Shown here piece after piece: positions 16,221 to 25,806 of a DNA stretch of 64,000 nucleotides. This stretch comes from Leptospira_A soteropolitanensis (GTDB lineage Bacteria; Spirochaetota; Leptospiria; Leptospirales; Leptospiraceae), in the NCBI RefSeq assembly GCF_026151335.1, contig NZ_JAMQPP010000003.1. The stretch is one strand, 5' to 3'. Made by a program: the position numbers and the translations under genes. Each line of letters begins with the position of its first letter. Positions within the stretch are counted from its first letter, which is position 1. The notes below the pieces were generated by a model that was not told the origin of the DNA, ran no database searches, and was given only the letters and a program-made list of their open reading frames with translations.

Positions 16221-18731
16221 ATGAAAGATCATTTAATACGCACAAGCCACCCCCACTCTCTACCGATCAAATCTGTTTCCACAACGGGAACTTTCGAAGT
16301 TAAAAATGAAGAATTTTTATCCTTTTTCGAAGAAAAAGAGCAGTCCTCATTATCCTCGATCATCTTCCAATTTGATGATGTGGTTTATTTCAATGGGATT
16401 GAGCTTTTGCCTGGCAAAGACGGGTTGGATTTTTTTCCCGATTCCTTCCGATTTGAACTATCGCATGATGGAAAGTATTGGGAACCTATTTTACAAGAAT
16501 CATCGTTTCGAAAATCTTTTAAAACATCTGCCAAATGGCTTTTCTCTCTTACTAGCGCTCGTTATGTGAAGTTTGTTTCTAAAATTTCAAGGAAGGCAAG
16601 CAATGGAAAGAATCGGATTAGTTTTGGTCAATTAAAAATTCTAATTACTGGGGTTCAATCGATCCAGGCAAGTTCAGAACTAGATAGGCTCTTTGTAAAA
16701 GAAAATCTTTTTGATACAAGGCCTGACTACGGTTGGTCATCGAAAAAGAAAGAAGAGCCCGAAGAAGAATATTTGATTCTGGATATGGGTTCGGTGAATC
16801 GCATCGAAGAGATGCGGATGCTTACCAAAAATGATCCAGTCACTAATTTTCCAGAACGATTTGTTGCTTATTATAGTGAAGATGATATTACGTGGCACCA
16901 ACTTCATGAGGAGAACTTCTTCTTATCGGAGCCCGGAACATGGTATAAATGGAGATTCTCCGCTGTTAATTTACGATTTCTTAAATTAGTTTTTATCCAA
17001 GAGAAACAACAAAATAAAAAAGATTATATTACTGAAGTCATAGAGCTTGAGTTATACTCTAGTCCGGACAAAAAAGATTACGGTGGCCCGACAAGAGAAC
17101 CCCTCCCCTATGCTTCTGTCCTTAGATCCGGGATCATTCGCCTTGCTGTGGATGGAGAGGTAAAAGAAGGTGTAGTGGTTCAGGCCAATGACAGGCGTCT
17201 GCGAGATGCTACTACGGAGTATCGTGGGATTGTGGAATTGGCATCAGATGGGGAAGAAAAACCAGGGGTTGCCGTCCAAGGAAATGACAAACGCCTAAAA
17301 ATCGCCACTGAACTCACTCATGGTCTAGTTCGGTTATCGAGAAGTGGAGAAGCAAGACCAGGACTTGTTGTACAATCTGATGATGAACGTTTACGTAGTG
17401 CTTCCACAGACCACCCTGGTATCGTTGAGCTCGCGTTAGATGGTGAAACTCGGCCCGGTGTAGCTGTTCAAGGGAACGATTCACGTCTTCGTGTTGCTAC
17501 AAAAAAATCTATTGGTTTAGTGCAACTGGCTGATGCTGGAGAAGTCGCTGTTGACAAAGTAGTGACTGGTGATGATCCAAGGCTTAGAGATGCTACCAAT
17601 ACTTCTAAGGGGATTGTACAGCTGGCACCAAATGGCGGGGAAGAGCCAAATACAGTGGTCCAAGGAAATGATAAACGACTAAAACATGCAAGTACAGAAT
17701 TACATGGTATTGTACAATTAGCACACTCTGGAGAAACAAAACCAGGCACTGTAGTCCAAGGAAATGATAAACGTTTGGCAAAAGCCGGATTCCAAGATGC
17801 AGGGATTGTATTACTGGCAAATCATGGAGAGGCAGTCCCTGGTAAGGTAGTACTTTCCGATGACCCGAGACTTTCTGATAAAAGAGATCCAAAACCACAC
17901 ACACATCCATATGCAGAAAAGGAACATGATTTTAATTCACATACAGGGCTTTTGAAAATCACGGGGGAGGCAGAAGCCAATTCAAAAGGTTTTGTGCCGC
18001 CACAAACAAATGATGCTATCATCTATGGGAAAAATACAAAAGTAGGAACCGGAGTTGTTGGTGTGTCATCTGGTACTGGTGTCACCGGGTTCGGAGATTC
18101 TGTGGGAGTGTATGGAATTTCTAAAGGAAAGTACGAAAAACAATCAGCAGGAATTTTGGGTGCCGGTACAACGGCACCAGGTGGTCGTTTTCTCTCTCAA
18201 TCAGATTTTGCTTTAATTGTGGATGGTAAAGGAATTCCTGAGATGGAACTTCCTGGTTCCGGTAAGGCTATTTATGCGAATGGAGAGTCTTTATTCGAAG
18301 GGAATATTCGTATAACAAAAGAAGGCGGCGAGGAATGTATTGCTCGTTATTTTAGATTGGATGGAAAAGATGTTGTGACTGCGGGGGATCTGCTCGTAGC
18401 CACAGAAGAGCCTGGTGTTTTGGGAAGATCGAAACACCCCTACTCTACCAATGTAATCGGTGTTTGTGTTTCAAGTGCCAATGTGGTATTTGGAAAACAA
18501 GAGAAGACTGTCGAGTATGTCCTAGTGGCTCTACTTGGGATTGCAAAAATTCATGTGGATGCATCGCAAGTCCCGATTTATCCTGGAGATCTTTTGGTCT
18601 CAGGACTTTCTTCTGGTCATGCTGTTAAGGCCGATCTTTCGAAATTAAAACCTGGGATGCTTGTGGCTAAGGCCATTGAAGCTTGTAAACGAGACAAAGG
18701 AAGAATCCTTTGTATGTTAACTTTCTCCTAA
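16221..18731 (+). CDS. Discoidin-domain protein with phage tail-fibre repeats
   Basis: An 836-residue protein with no signal peptide. Residues about 10-145 and 150-285 look like two F5/8-type C (discoidin) carbohydrate-binding domains (ILDMGSVNRIEEMRMLTKN, RFVAYYSEDDITWHQLHEE, LRFLKLVFI). Residues 304-559 are eight tandem 32-residue units of the type GIVQLA..GE..PG.VVQGNDKRL, as in phage tail fibres, followed by HTHPYAEKEHDFNSHTG, a classic fibre metal-site motif. The C-terminal part has glycine-rich VGVYGIS-like beta turns and a terminal domain with GDLLVSGLSSGHA. It may be a fibre or surface adhesin taken from a phage. It starts 51 bases after rep and converges on mqnD with a 15-base overlap. 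No other phage structural gene is present. Confidence 0.75.
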   Translation: MKDHLIRTSHPHSLPIKSVSTTGTFEVKNEEFLSFFEEKEQSSLSSIIFQFDDVVYFNGIELLPGKDGLDFFPDSFRFELSHDGKYWEPILQESSFRKSFKTSAKWLFSLTSARYVKFVSKISRKASNGKNRISFGQLKILITGVQSIQASSELDRLFVKENLFDTRPDYGWSSKKKEEPEEEYLILDMGSVNRIEEMRMLTKNDPVTNFPERFVAYYSEDDITWHQLHEENFFLSEPGTWYKWRFSAVNLRFLKLVFIQEKQQNKKDYITEVIELELYSSPDKKDYGGPTREPLPYASVLRSGIIRLAVDGEVKEGVVVQANDRRLRDATTEYRGIVELASDGEEKPGVAVQGNDKRLKIATELTHGLVRLSRSGEARPGLVVQSDDERLRSASTDHPGIVELALDGETRPGVAVQGNDSRLRVATKKSIGLVQLADAGEVAVDKVVTGDDPRLRDATNTSKGIVQLAPNGGEEPNTVVQGNDKRLKHASTELHGIVQLAHSGETKPGTVVQGNDKRLAKAGFQDAGIVLLANHGEAVPGKVVLSDDPRLSDKRDPKPHTHPYAEKEHDFNSHTGLLKITGEAEANSKGFVPPQTNDAIIYGKNTKVGTGVVGVSSGTGVTGFGDSVGVYGISKGKYEKQSAGILGAGTTAPGGRFLSQSDFALIVDGKGIPEMELPGSGKAIYANGESLFEGNIRITKEGGEECIARYFRLDGKDVVTAGDLLVATEEPGVLGRSKHPYSTNVIGVCVSSANVVFGKQEKTVEYVLVALLGIAKIHVDASQVPIYPGDLLVSGLSSGHAVKADLSKLKPGMLVAKAIEACKRDKGRILCMLTFS
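17130..17897 (+). repeat. Eight 96-base coding repeats (32-residue units)
   Basis: Within the discoidin/tail-fibre gene the protein repeats every 32 residues from residue 304, with G-[IL]-[IV]-x-L-A-x-x-G-E near the start and G/S-[ND]-D-x-R-L near residue 20 of each unit. DNA identity between units is only partial, so this is an old repeat rather than a recent slippage product. Confidence 0.8.
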
Positions 18732-19544
18732 AAATAAAGGCAATGATGAGGTGGGTTTTTTGATGAAACCTGCCTCAATTGCTCTTTGTAAGAGATATTC
18801 CACGGCCCCATGACCATCATTGCCTAGGTTTTTTGTAAATTCATTTACATACAAGTTGATATGGGATTTGATTACCGCATCTTCTTTGTTTTGTGAATTA
18901 GTCCTGATGTAATCCATCATTTCTTTTGGTTCCAAATAGGCCGCATTAAGGCTTTGCCTTAGATTATTTTGGAACCGAAGTGCTTCTTCTCTTGGGATAT
19001 CTCTCCGAATAGCAATGGCACCTAAAGGAATAGGATATCCCGTAGAGTTTTCCCACCATTCCCCAAGATCCACTACCTTTTCCATTCCCCTATCTTCATA
19101 GGTAAAACGTTCCTCATGAATAATGACTCCAAGGCTATCGTCTTCGATCATTACTTTGGGAATGATCTCATCGTAACGTAATGGTGTTGGGTTTTGTTTT
19201 CCATTGGTATATAGGGATAATAGTAGGTTTGCTGTGGTTAATTTCCCTGGTATGTAGAACTTTTTATAGTTAGATAGGTCTGTTTTTGAATTTTTTTTTC
19301 TGATGAGAATAGGGCCACAACCTCTTCCTAATGCAGATCCCGTTTCGAGTAAAATATATTTGTCGATGATATGAAAATAGGCAGCAAACGAAAGTTTTGT
19401 GACGGGAAATTTTCCCGCAAAAGCAAATTCGTTTAAGTTTTCTACGTCGTATAGTTCTTCTTTTACTGGGTAATTTGCATTACGGATCAGGTGGTAAAAG
19501 AGGAAAGTATCATTGGGGCATGGGGAATAAGCAAGAGATATCAT
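18717..19544 (-). CDS. mqnD: 1,4-dihydroxy-6-naphthoate synthase (MqnD)
   Basis: Catalyses the last known ring-forming step of the futalosine route to menaquinone, turning cyclic de-hypoxanthine futalosine into 1,4-dihydroxy-6-naphthoate. The N-terminal AYSPCPNDTFLFYHLI is the MqnD signature, followed by KLSFAAYFHIIDKYILLETGSALGRGCGPIL, typical of this periplasmic-binding-protein fold enzyme, which works in the cytoplasm. Length (275 residues) is normal. Leptospira respire with menaquinone, consistent with the NDH-2 gene in this window. The start overlaps the end of the upstream membrane protein gene by 4 bases, and the end overlaps the tail-fibre-like gene by 15 bases on the opposite strand. 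Confidence 0.93.
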   Translation of the reverse strand: MISLAYSPCPNDTFLFYHLIRNANYPVKEELYDVENLNEFAFAGKFPVTKLSFAAYFHIIDKYILLETGSALGRGCGPILIRKKNSKTDLSNYKKFYIPGKLTTANLLLSLYTNGKQNPTPLRYDEIIPKVMIEDDSLGVIIHEERFTYEDRGMEKVVDLGEWWENSTGYPIPLGAIAIRRDIPREEALRFQNNLRQSLNAAYLEPKEMMDYIRTNSQNKEDAVIKSHINLYVNEFTKNLGNDGHGAVEYLLQRAIEAGFIKKPTSSLPLFLGES

Positions 19545-20704
19545 AGGGCTAAAAAATACTCCTTAGTTTGGGTGACCCAAAGAATTCGAATGATTAAGAA
19601 TAGAAATAAGGTAATAGATATTCCAAGAAATAGACGTAAAAACGGTTTTTTGAATGCATCCTCTAATAATAGTGAAAATGGCAAAATTAATGTGAACATT
19701 CTACTTAGGTTATCAAAAGACCTCCAATACCCTTCTTCTGCAATGAGTATGACAAAGAGACTTCCAAAAATAGGTACAAGTATGTTTATATTTTTGGAGA
19801 AAGAATCCTTTAGTGATTGGACGCTCGTAATGGTTAACAGAAGGAAAGAGATGAAAAAGAGAATTTTGGGAAATTCTTTGAGTTTAAATTGGAAAGACCC
19901 ATTTTCTATAAAACTTTTGAAAAAACCAAACAAAGGAAGGTCTGTCATATCTCGAAATCCGAGTGGATTTGTACCTAGATGATTTGGTGGATGGACTAAG
20001 CCGAATCCCACCAAACAAACAAAAACGAAACCAGGGATGGAATAAAGGGCCATCTTTGTCCATTTTTTTTCGATGAATGCGCTAATAACAATCGGTGCAA
20101 GAAACAAAATCCCTAACTCTCGGGTGATTACCATTAGCAGGAAAAAGAAAACGGCAAGAAAGTCCTGCTTTTTTGTGAAAAAATAGAAAGCTATGATTCC
20201 AAAACTAACAAAGAGTGAATCTGCGACAAGGAGTAGGTTTGCATTTAAGGAGAAAGGCGAAAATAAATAAAAGACAACAAACCATTTTTTTGAATCGGGA
20301 AGTAAAAAATACAGGCAGAATACGGATACAGAAAATACTAAAAATAAAAAAAGAAGAGTGATTATGGGATAATGAGTGAATCCGAAAATTAATGAAAAAA
20401 GGCCAACAAAGAGAGAAAGGCCAATTCTGTGAAAACGGAAGTGGTAGGAGTCTACAATTAAATCCCAATCCCCACCGACAAACATATCTTTTGCGAGAAA
20501 GTAAAAAAATTGGCCGTCATAACCTCCCGATTTGTAGATCACAAATTGGGAATCAACTAAGTTCGGATTGATTTGGTAGAATCCTTCCCAAATCCCAATA
20601 AGTGCAGAAAGAGAATGTTCGTAAGGTGCAGTTTTAGAGTAGATAAGTGCCCCTACTCCCAAAAGGAAAAATACCAAAAGAATCAAAAGTTGGCGCTGCT
20701 TCAC
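19541..20704 (-). CDS. Polytopic membrane protein, probable GT-C-type glycosyltransferase
   Basis: About 387 residues with roughly ten hydrophobic segments. GGYDGQFFYFLAKD in the first third is a motif seen in a family of bacterial multi-pass proteins related to GT-C glycosyltransferases/mannosyltransferases, with a charged HRIGLSLFVGL segment after it. The frame stays open to 20818, but that part overlaps the divergent gene at 20796 and looks non-coding, so I start at the GTG at 20704 (VKQRQLLILLVFFLL). The start is uncertain. It overlaps mqnD by 4 bases. Substrate unknown; an envelope lipid-linked sugar is likely for the family. Confidence 0.7.
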   Translation of the reverse strand: MKQRQLLILLVFFLLGVGALIYSKTAPYEHSLSALIGIWEGFYQINPNLVDSQFVIYKSGGYDGQFFYFLAKDMFVGGDWDLIVDSYHFRFHRIGLSLFVGLFSLIFGFTHYPIITLLFLFLVFSVSVFCLYFLLPDSKKWFVVFYLFSPFSLNANLLLVADSLFVSFGIIAFYFFTKKQDFLAVFFFLLMVITRELGILFLAPIVISAFIEKKWTKMALYSIPGFVFVCLVGFGLVHPPNHLGTNPLGFRDMTDLPLFGFFKSFIENGSFQFKLKEFPKILFFISFLLLTITSVQSLKDSFSKNINILVPIFGSLFVILIAEEGYWRSFDNLSRMFTLILPFSLLLEDAFKKPFLRLFLGISITLFLFLIIRILWVTQTKEYFLAL

Positions 20705-20795
20705 TCTTCCATTTTGCAAAATTAAACAGATTCGAAAAGGAATTTCTCTGGAATTTTTTGAAGATTCTGACAGTTTGTATCCAAAGTTGGGGCAA

Positions 20796-21599
20796 ATGAA
20801 AGAAGTTCTAGTTACCATCCAAAGTGTATATCAGTATTTAGAAAAACTTGGCCCCAAAAAATCTTTTCAGATTTTGAAAAATCTCGGTTATGAGAAGTTA
20901 CTTTCACTAACAGGGAAGGTGCCTAAAGAAAGGCTCATTGTTTTAACGCAAAAGTTAAGTGAAGATACTGTAGTTGAGTTGGTAAAGCAGATCCCTGAAA
21001 AAATTCTCGTGGAGATGATCCGAGAGAATGAAGATGATGATTTGGTTTATTTTATCCATTCTCTTCCGATGGAAGATTTGGCTCTTGTGTCCCGAAGCAT
21101 TCCTCCGCATGATGTGGGACTTCTTGCAAAAACATTAGGAAAAGAAACTAGTGTGGAAATTCTTAAGACTTTGGGAATAGATAAATCCATCGCTCTTTTG
21201 AAAGAAATTCCTATGAAGGACTTTCTTTGGCTGGTGGATGAAATTCAAGTTGGATCTGTAATCCAACTCGTAAGTGAACTTTCTGTGGCTGATTGCAAAA
21301 AGTGGATCAAACAACGTGGGTTAGCTGAGCTTCCGATCCTCATCAAGTTTTTTGGCGTTGGGAATACACTGAAGATTTTTAGAAAACTCGGAATGAACCA
21401 AGCGTTAGAAATGATGCATTTGCTGGGAACAAGGGAGATGTTAGAGCTTTCGCTGATTCTTTCGGGGATGCAGTTGGATGAGAAGAACATCCCTGCCCTA
21501 GTTCTATTGAAACCTGATGATTTACCTGCAAAGAAAAAATCAAAACAAACGACCAAGAAAAAACAGATTCCCAAAAAGAAAAAAACTGCTAAGCGCTGA
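20796..21599 (+). CDS. Helical-repeat (alpha-solenoid) protein with basic tail
   Basis: 267 residues from the ATG at 20796 (MKEVLVTIQSVYQYLEKLG), with GGGG upstream; a TTG at 20775 in the same frame is less likely. Much of the protein consists of about 24-residue units of two short helices, for example GKETSVEILKTLGIDKSIAL then PMKDFLWLVDEIQVGSVIQL, resembling the repeat superhelix of MgtE-type N-domains. The last 25 residues are almost only Lys, Thr, Gln and Pro (KKKSKQTTKKKQIPKKKK), which suggests nucleic-acid or membrane-surface contact. No signal peptide. Function unknown; it ends 11 bases inside the end of the histidine kinase gene on the other strand. Confidence 0.75.
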   Translation: MKEVLVTIQSVYQYLEKLGPKKSFQILKNLGYEKLLSLTGKVPKERLIVLTQKLSEDTVVELVKQIPEKILVEMIRENEDDDLVYFIHSLPMEDLALVSRSIPPHDVGLLAKTLGKETSVEILKTLGIDKSIALLKEIPMKDFLWLVDEIQVGSVIQLVSELSVADCKKWIKQRGLAELPILIKFFGVGNTLKIFRKLGMNQALEMMHLLGTREMLELSLILSGMQLDEKNIPALVLLKPDDLPAKKKSKQTTKKKQIPKKKKTAKR

Positions 21600-23913
21600 T
21601 GTTTACTTTTGGGAAGTAAATGGTGAACTTACTTCCCTCACCCATTTTGCTTTCGACAAAAATTTCTCCGGACATTTTATCCACTAATGACTTGACGATG
21701 GACAATCCAAGACCTGTCCCACCTATCTTTTTATTATCAGAAGAAGGAATTCGGAAAAAACGATCGAAGATTTGGTTTTTGTAGGTAGGGTCGATTCCAA
21801 TTCCTGTATCCTCTACCGTGATTTCAATTTTCCCATTGGTTTCGCGAATAGAAATTCCGATTTTGCCTTTAAATGTATATTTTAGAGCATTTACATAAAG
21901 GTTGGTAATGATTTGTGAGAATTCGAATTTGATTCCACGTAAGAAAAATCCTTTTTTGAGTGATAAATCCCATTCAATCGCTTTTCCTTTTGCTAGATGC
22001 GAGTTCATGTGAATTACGTCTTCGATCACAGGAACGGGATCGAAAATTTCTACTACCTCAGCCTCTTTGTCTTTTTCTCTTGATGTGGTTAACTTTAATA
22101 GATTTTCGATTAAAAAGCTTAGTCGTTTAGCATTTTTATCTATTACTTCTAACATATTTTTGTGTTCGGTGTTAAATGGTAAAGAGGTATCGGATTTAAA
22201 AAATTCTAAATATCCTCTGATATTTGTCATAGGGCTTCTTAGTTCATGGCTTACGTTTGAAATAAATTCGTGTTGTAGTCTTTCTTGTTCTTTTCTCTCT
22301 GAATTGGGGCGGAACTGTACTTGGTAACGTTTTTTGGGTGAAAGCAAAATAGAAGTAAAACTGATATCTACTTCAAGTTTACTTCCATCTTTGACGAGGA
22401 TTTCCACATCGGGAAGTGATAACATAGTATCGGAAGAAAGGTCCGAGCCAAACCTAAGTTGGTTGGACACTTGGTTACCAAGGATGATATCTTCGATATT
22501 CATCTTTGTGATGTCACCACGGGTATATCCAGTTAATAATCGGAACTGATTATTAGCTTCTAGTATGCTTCCGGTGTCGGCGTCTACAAGGGCAATGGCC
22601 TCTCTTGAAAATTCAAATAAATATCTGTATTTTTCTTCCGAATATTGAAGGTCTACGGCTGAACGATCAAGTTTGATTTCTAAAATAGAGATAAGGTTTT
22701 CGAGTTCAGTGATTTCTTCTCTTTGGAGTTCAAGTTTTGCATTAAATGAGTCTAACATAGAGTTTACGAGAACTTTGACCCGGTTATCTAATTGTAAAGT
22801 TTCATCTGAATTTAGTCTAGAATTGTAATTTCCTTGAAGTATATCCAATACTACTGAGTTGACGTCGACAATGAGGTGTCGTACTGCGTTTAGTTTCCTA
22901 TAGTTGATTTGTGATGGCGCATGTAATTTTATTTCCTTTGGTTCTTGGAAGCTGCTTAGTTTACGCACATCAAATACTTTCTTTGGCTCTAAAGCCGAAA
23001 GGATCTCATCAAAATCAAAGGCTGCTTTTACTGCGTCAGGTTGGATGACCCTGCGAATCAATCGAAAGTATACATCTTTAAGAAGTGGATAGAGAGTTGT
23101 GGCGTCTCCTTTGTAGGAAAAAATACCTTTTTGGATTAGGGGATGTGAGTTAAGGAGATTCTTTGTTTCCCCTACTCTTAGATGTGGGTAAAAATGTGAG
23201 AGTTGTAAGTCTTCCCATAAGTTTCCATTACTTAACTGGTTTGTGTTTTGTAAAAGGTCTATGGCTTTTTTTACCGCAAGCAGTACACCGGAGACATCTC
23301 TTCCTGTTTTTAATACAGCGTCCCCACTGAACGCTAATAAGGTGGAAGGATAAAAAGATTTGGTTTCAAGTATTGGTAATTCAAGTGTATTAGCAAAGTC
23401 TTGAAAGTTTCGAAGGAATGGGCTAGAGAAAGAGTCGGAAACTAAACCTAGACAAGAAGGTTTTAGAAATTCTTTTTCTTCCAAAAATCCTGGTGTATCA
23501 ATGTAACGAACTTTGACTGGATTTTTGGGAGCATATTCCTCTAGAAATTTTTCCGCAAAAAGTCTTTCTACAGAGTATTGGTGTGGGACTGGTAATATAT
23601 AGGCTTTGTTTCTTGTTAAGTCTTCTGGTTTGAATTGAAATCTTGAGTAGAAAGAAAGTGGAGAGTGGTAAAGATAAATGCCTTTATAAATTCGTTTGAG
23701 TTTTGATTTTTTTAAAAAACTGTCTTGTAAGTAAGCAATGGTAGGAACCTCGCCAGCTTCGACTCGACCAGCGTCCAGTAATGGCATAATTGCCTTGTGG
23801 TGTGTGTTGACGTGAAGGGAAACTTTGACTCCGAACTCTTCAAAGTATCCTTTTTTATAGGCGACAACGACAGGTAAAGAACTAAGGCGACTTGTTATAC
23901 AAATCTGGATCAC
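21589..23913 (-). CDS. Soluble histidine kinase with NMT1/SsuA-like sensor, PAS, HisKA and HATPase domains
   Basis: 774 residues and no clear membrane segment or signal peptide. Residues 1-300 resemble the NMT1/THI5-like substrate-binding fold (SSLPVVVAYKKGYFEEFGV, GRVEAGEVPTIAYLQDSFL). A coiled linker near 370-420 leads to a PAS domain (EKYRYLFEFSREAIALVDAD, residues about 425-540). The kinase core has His556 in NVSHELRSPMTNIRGYLEFF, the N box with Asn675 in NLYVNALKYT, VEDTGIGI, and GGTGLG at 731-736. A periplasmic-binding-type domain kept in the cytoplasm suggests sensing of a cytosolic metabolite such as a pyrimidine or quinone precursor (inference). No response regulator lies next to it. 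Confidence 0.88.
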   Translation of the reverse strand: MIQICITSRLSSLPVVVAYKKGYFEEFGVKVSLHVNTHHKAIMPLLDAGRVEAGEVPTIAYLQDSFLKKSKLKRIYKGIYLYHSPLSFYSRFQFKPEDLTRNKAYILPVPHQYSVERLFAEKFLEEYAPKNPVKVRYIDTPGFLEEKEFLKPSCLGLVSDSFSSPFLRNFQDFANTLELPILETKSFYPSTLLAFSGDAVLKTGRDVSGVLLAVKKAIDLLQNTNQLSNGNLWEDLQLSHFYPHLRVGETKNLLNSHPLIQKGIFSYKGDATTLYPLLKDVYFRLIRRVIQPDAVKAAFDFDEILSALEPKKVFDVRKLSSFQEPKEIKLHAPSQINYRKLNAVRHLIVDVNSVVLDILQGNYNSRLNSDETLQLDNRVKVLVNSMLDSFNAKLELQREEITELENLISILEIKLDRSAVDLQYSEEKYRYLFEFSREAIALVDADTGSILEANNQFRLLTGYTRGDITKMNIEDIILGNQVSNQLRFGSDLSSDTMLSLPDVEILVKDGSKLEVDISFTSILLSPKKRYQVQFRPNSERKEQERLQHEFISNVSHELRSPMTNIRGYLEFFKSDTSLPFNTEHKNMLEVIDKNAKRLSFLIENLLKLTTSREKDKEAEVVEIFDPVPVIEDVIHMNSHLAKGKAIEWDLSLKKGFFLRGIKFEFSQIITNLYVNALKYTFKGKIGISIRETNGKIEITVEDTGIGIDPTYKNQIFDRFFRIPSSDNKKIGGTGLGLSIVKSLVDKMSGEIFVESKMGEGSKFTIYFPKVNISA

Positions 23914-23973
23914 ATGGCAACAATTCCAAAAATAGGAATCATTGCCAAATCTTTCTGTAGGAATTTCCCGTTG

Positions 23974-25803
23974 TTAGGAAAAAATCTCTTGGAGGAACTC
24001 GGTTGTCCTTTTGGTATATTCCGAAACTTCTTTTTCATCCATTACCTTCGCTGATAAGAGCGATAAGTCGTAGATGATCCTTGCTAATTTTTTTCCTTTA
24101 TCTGGGTTTACTCCTTCAAACGCTTGTAAGGCGGATTTTACTAATGGAGACTTGGCGTTTACCATAAGGGTATGTGATTTTAAGATGTTTTTTGTGTCTT
24201 CTCGGTTCAACATTGAGTTCATTTCGGACATTCGCCTCATAAACTCAGGCAAAAGAATGACTCCTGGAACCTCTAAAGATTTTAACGCTTCGACCTTTAC
24301 TTCCACTGTATCGGTTGGCAAAGAAGCTTGGAATAAAGTTTTGATTCTGTCGAATTCCGTTTTGTTATCTTCGTTTACCAAATTTTTGGGAGTTTCTTTG
24401 TCTACGATTTGGTCAGCTATTTCCGAGTCGACTCTTTGAAATTTCCAATCTGGATTTTTCATTTCCAAATGTTGTATTAAGTGGGAATCGATTTTTGAAT
24501 CAACTAATAGAGCTTCCAATCCTTGTGACTTTAGTAACTCCATGTAGACAGATCCCATTTCTGTTTCATTTGCGTAGAAAATTTTGTTTTGGTTCTTTTC
24601 TTTATTTTTTTCCCAATATTCGGAGGTTGTGGAGTATCCACCTTCTGAATTTTTAAAGACTAAGTGGTCCTTCATCGCATCATAAAATTTTTCATCAGTG
24701 AGAACCCCATATTTTACGAATAATGAAATATCGTTCCAATTTTCTTCATATTTGCTTCTATTTTTTTTGAAATCTTCAATAAGGCGATCGGCAACTTTTT
24801 TGATGATATGGTTTGAAATCTTTTTTACAAGGGGATCATTTTGCAGATATGACCTCGAAACGTTCAAGGGCAGGTCTGGAATGTCTATTGTTCCTTTCAG
24901 GATGGTGAGAAATTGTGGTATAAGTTCGCTTGCATTATCGCTAACAAATACATGGTTGCAAAATAGTTTAATACCGTTTTTAGAAGCCTCTAATTCATGA
25001 GTGAGTTTTGGGAAATATAGAATTCCTTGTAAACGAAATGGGTAATCTACGTTTAGATGGATATGGAAAAGGGATTCGCCAGAGAACGGAAATAAGTAAG
25101 AATAAAAATCTTTATAATCATCTGCGGAAACTTTTGCGGGTTCTTCTGACCATAACGGTTTTTCGCGATTAGCTTTTTCTCCTGATACGTAAATGCCAAC
25201 AGGTAAAAAGTCGCAATATTTTTTAACGAGCTCCTTTAATTTCCATTTATCTAAATATTCTCCAGACTCACTGTCGAGATATAAAGATATTTTTGTGCCT
25301 CTGGATTCTTTTGTGATTTCTGAGATCGTAAAATCAGTTCCTGATTCACTTGACCATAGAACAGCCGTTTGTCCTTTTTTATATGATTTAGTTTCTATTG
25401 TAACTTTTTTAGAAACCATAAAAGAAGAATAGAAGCCAAGGCCAAAGTGGCCAATGATTTCTGCTTTGTTTTCTGCATTTTGATATTGTTTTGCGAAGTC
25501 TGTAGCACCGGAGAATGCGATTTGGTTTATATACTTTTTGACTTCTTCTGCAGTCATCCCTACTCCATTGTCTTCAATGGATAGAATTCTATTTTCAACA
25601 TCAAAGTTTAGGTCAATTCTGTATTCGTTTCCTCCCTCAAATTCTTCGGATAATGCGATTTTTTTTAACTTCGTAATTGCATCACTTGCATTGGAAACTA
25701 ATTCTCGAATGAATATATCTTTCTCGGAATATAGCCATTTTTTTATGATGGGAAAGATGTTTTCTGTTTCTACACTAATTTTGCCTTTTTCTTCAACTGA
25801 CAT
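23974..25803 (-). CDS. htpG: Hsp90 chaperone HtpG
   Basis: 609-residue ATP-dependent cytosolic chaperone. The GHKL ATP site is clear: LVSNASDAITKLKK, LSIEDNGVGMTAEEV, SGATDFAKQ and GHFGLGFYSSFMV. The middle domain holds KLFCNHVFVSDNASELIPQFL and LPLNVSRSYLQND with the catalytic-loop arginine, and the C-terminal dimerisation part is normal. It starts 3 bases after the batD stop, so it is the last gene of the MoxR-Bat operon. HtpG beside bat genes is known in L. biflexa; whether it folds the Bat proteins is not shown. Confidence 0.97.
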   Translation of the reverse strand: MSVEEKGKISVETENIFPIIKKWLYSEKDIFIRELVSNASDAITKLKKIALSEEFEGGNEYRIDLNFDVENRILSIEDNGVGMTAEEVKKYINQIAFSGATDFAKQYQNAENKAEIIGHFGLGFYSSFMVSKKVTIETKSYKKGQTAVLWSSESGTDFTISEITKESRGTKISLYLDSESGEYLDKWKLKELVKKYCDFLPVGIYVSGEKANREKPLWSEEPAKVSADDYKDFYSYLFPFSGESLFHIHLNVDYPFRLQGILYFPKLTHELEASKNGIKLFCNHVFVSDNASELIPQFLTILKGTIDIPDLPLNVSRSYLQNDPLVKKISNHIIKKVADRLIEDFKKNRSKYEENWNDISLFVKYGVLTDEKFYDAMKDHLVFKNSEGGYSTTSEYWEKNKEKNQNKIFYANETEMGSVYMELLKSQGLEALLVDSKIDSHLIQHLEMKNPDWKFQRVDSEIADQIVDKETPKNLVNEDNKTEFDRIKTLFQASLPTDTVEVKVEALKSLEVPGVILLPEFMRRMSEMNSMLNREDTKNILKSHTLMVNAKSPLVKSALQAFEGVNPDKGKKLARIIYDLSLLSAKVMDEKEVSEYTKRTTEFLQEIFS

Positions 25804-25806
25804 ATG

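Noticed and set aside
17130..17897. CRISPR-like array because of regular 96-base repeats
   Set aside because: The repeats lie in a continuous coding frame, diverge at synonymous sites and have no spacer structure.
16221..18731. Complete prophage
   Set aside because: Only a fibre-like gene and a Rep-like gene are present; no capsid, portal, terminase or lysis genes in the window.
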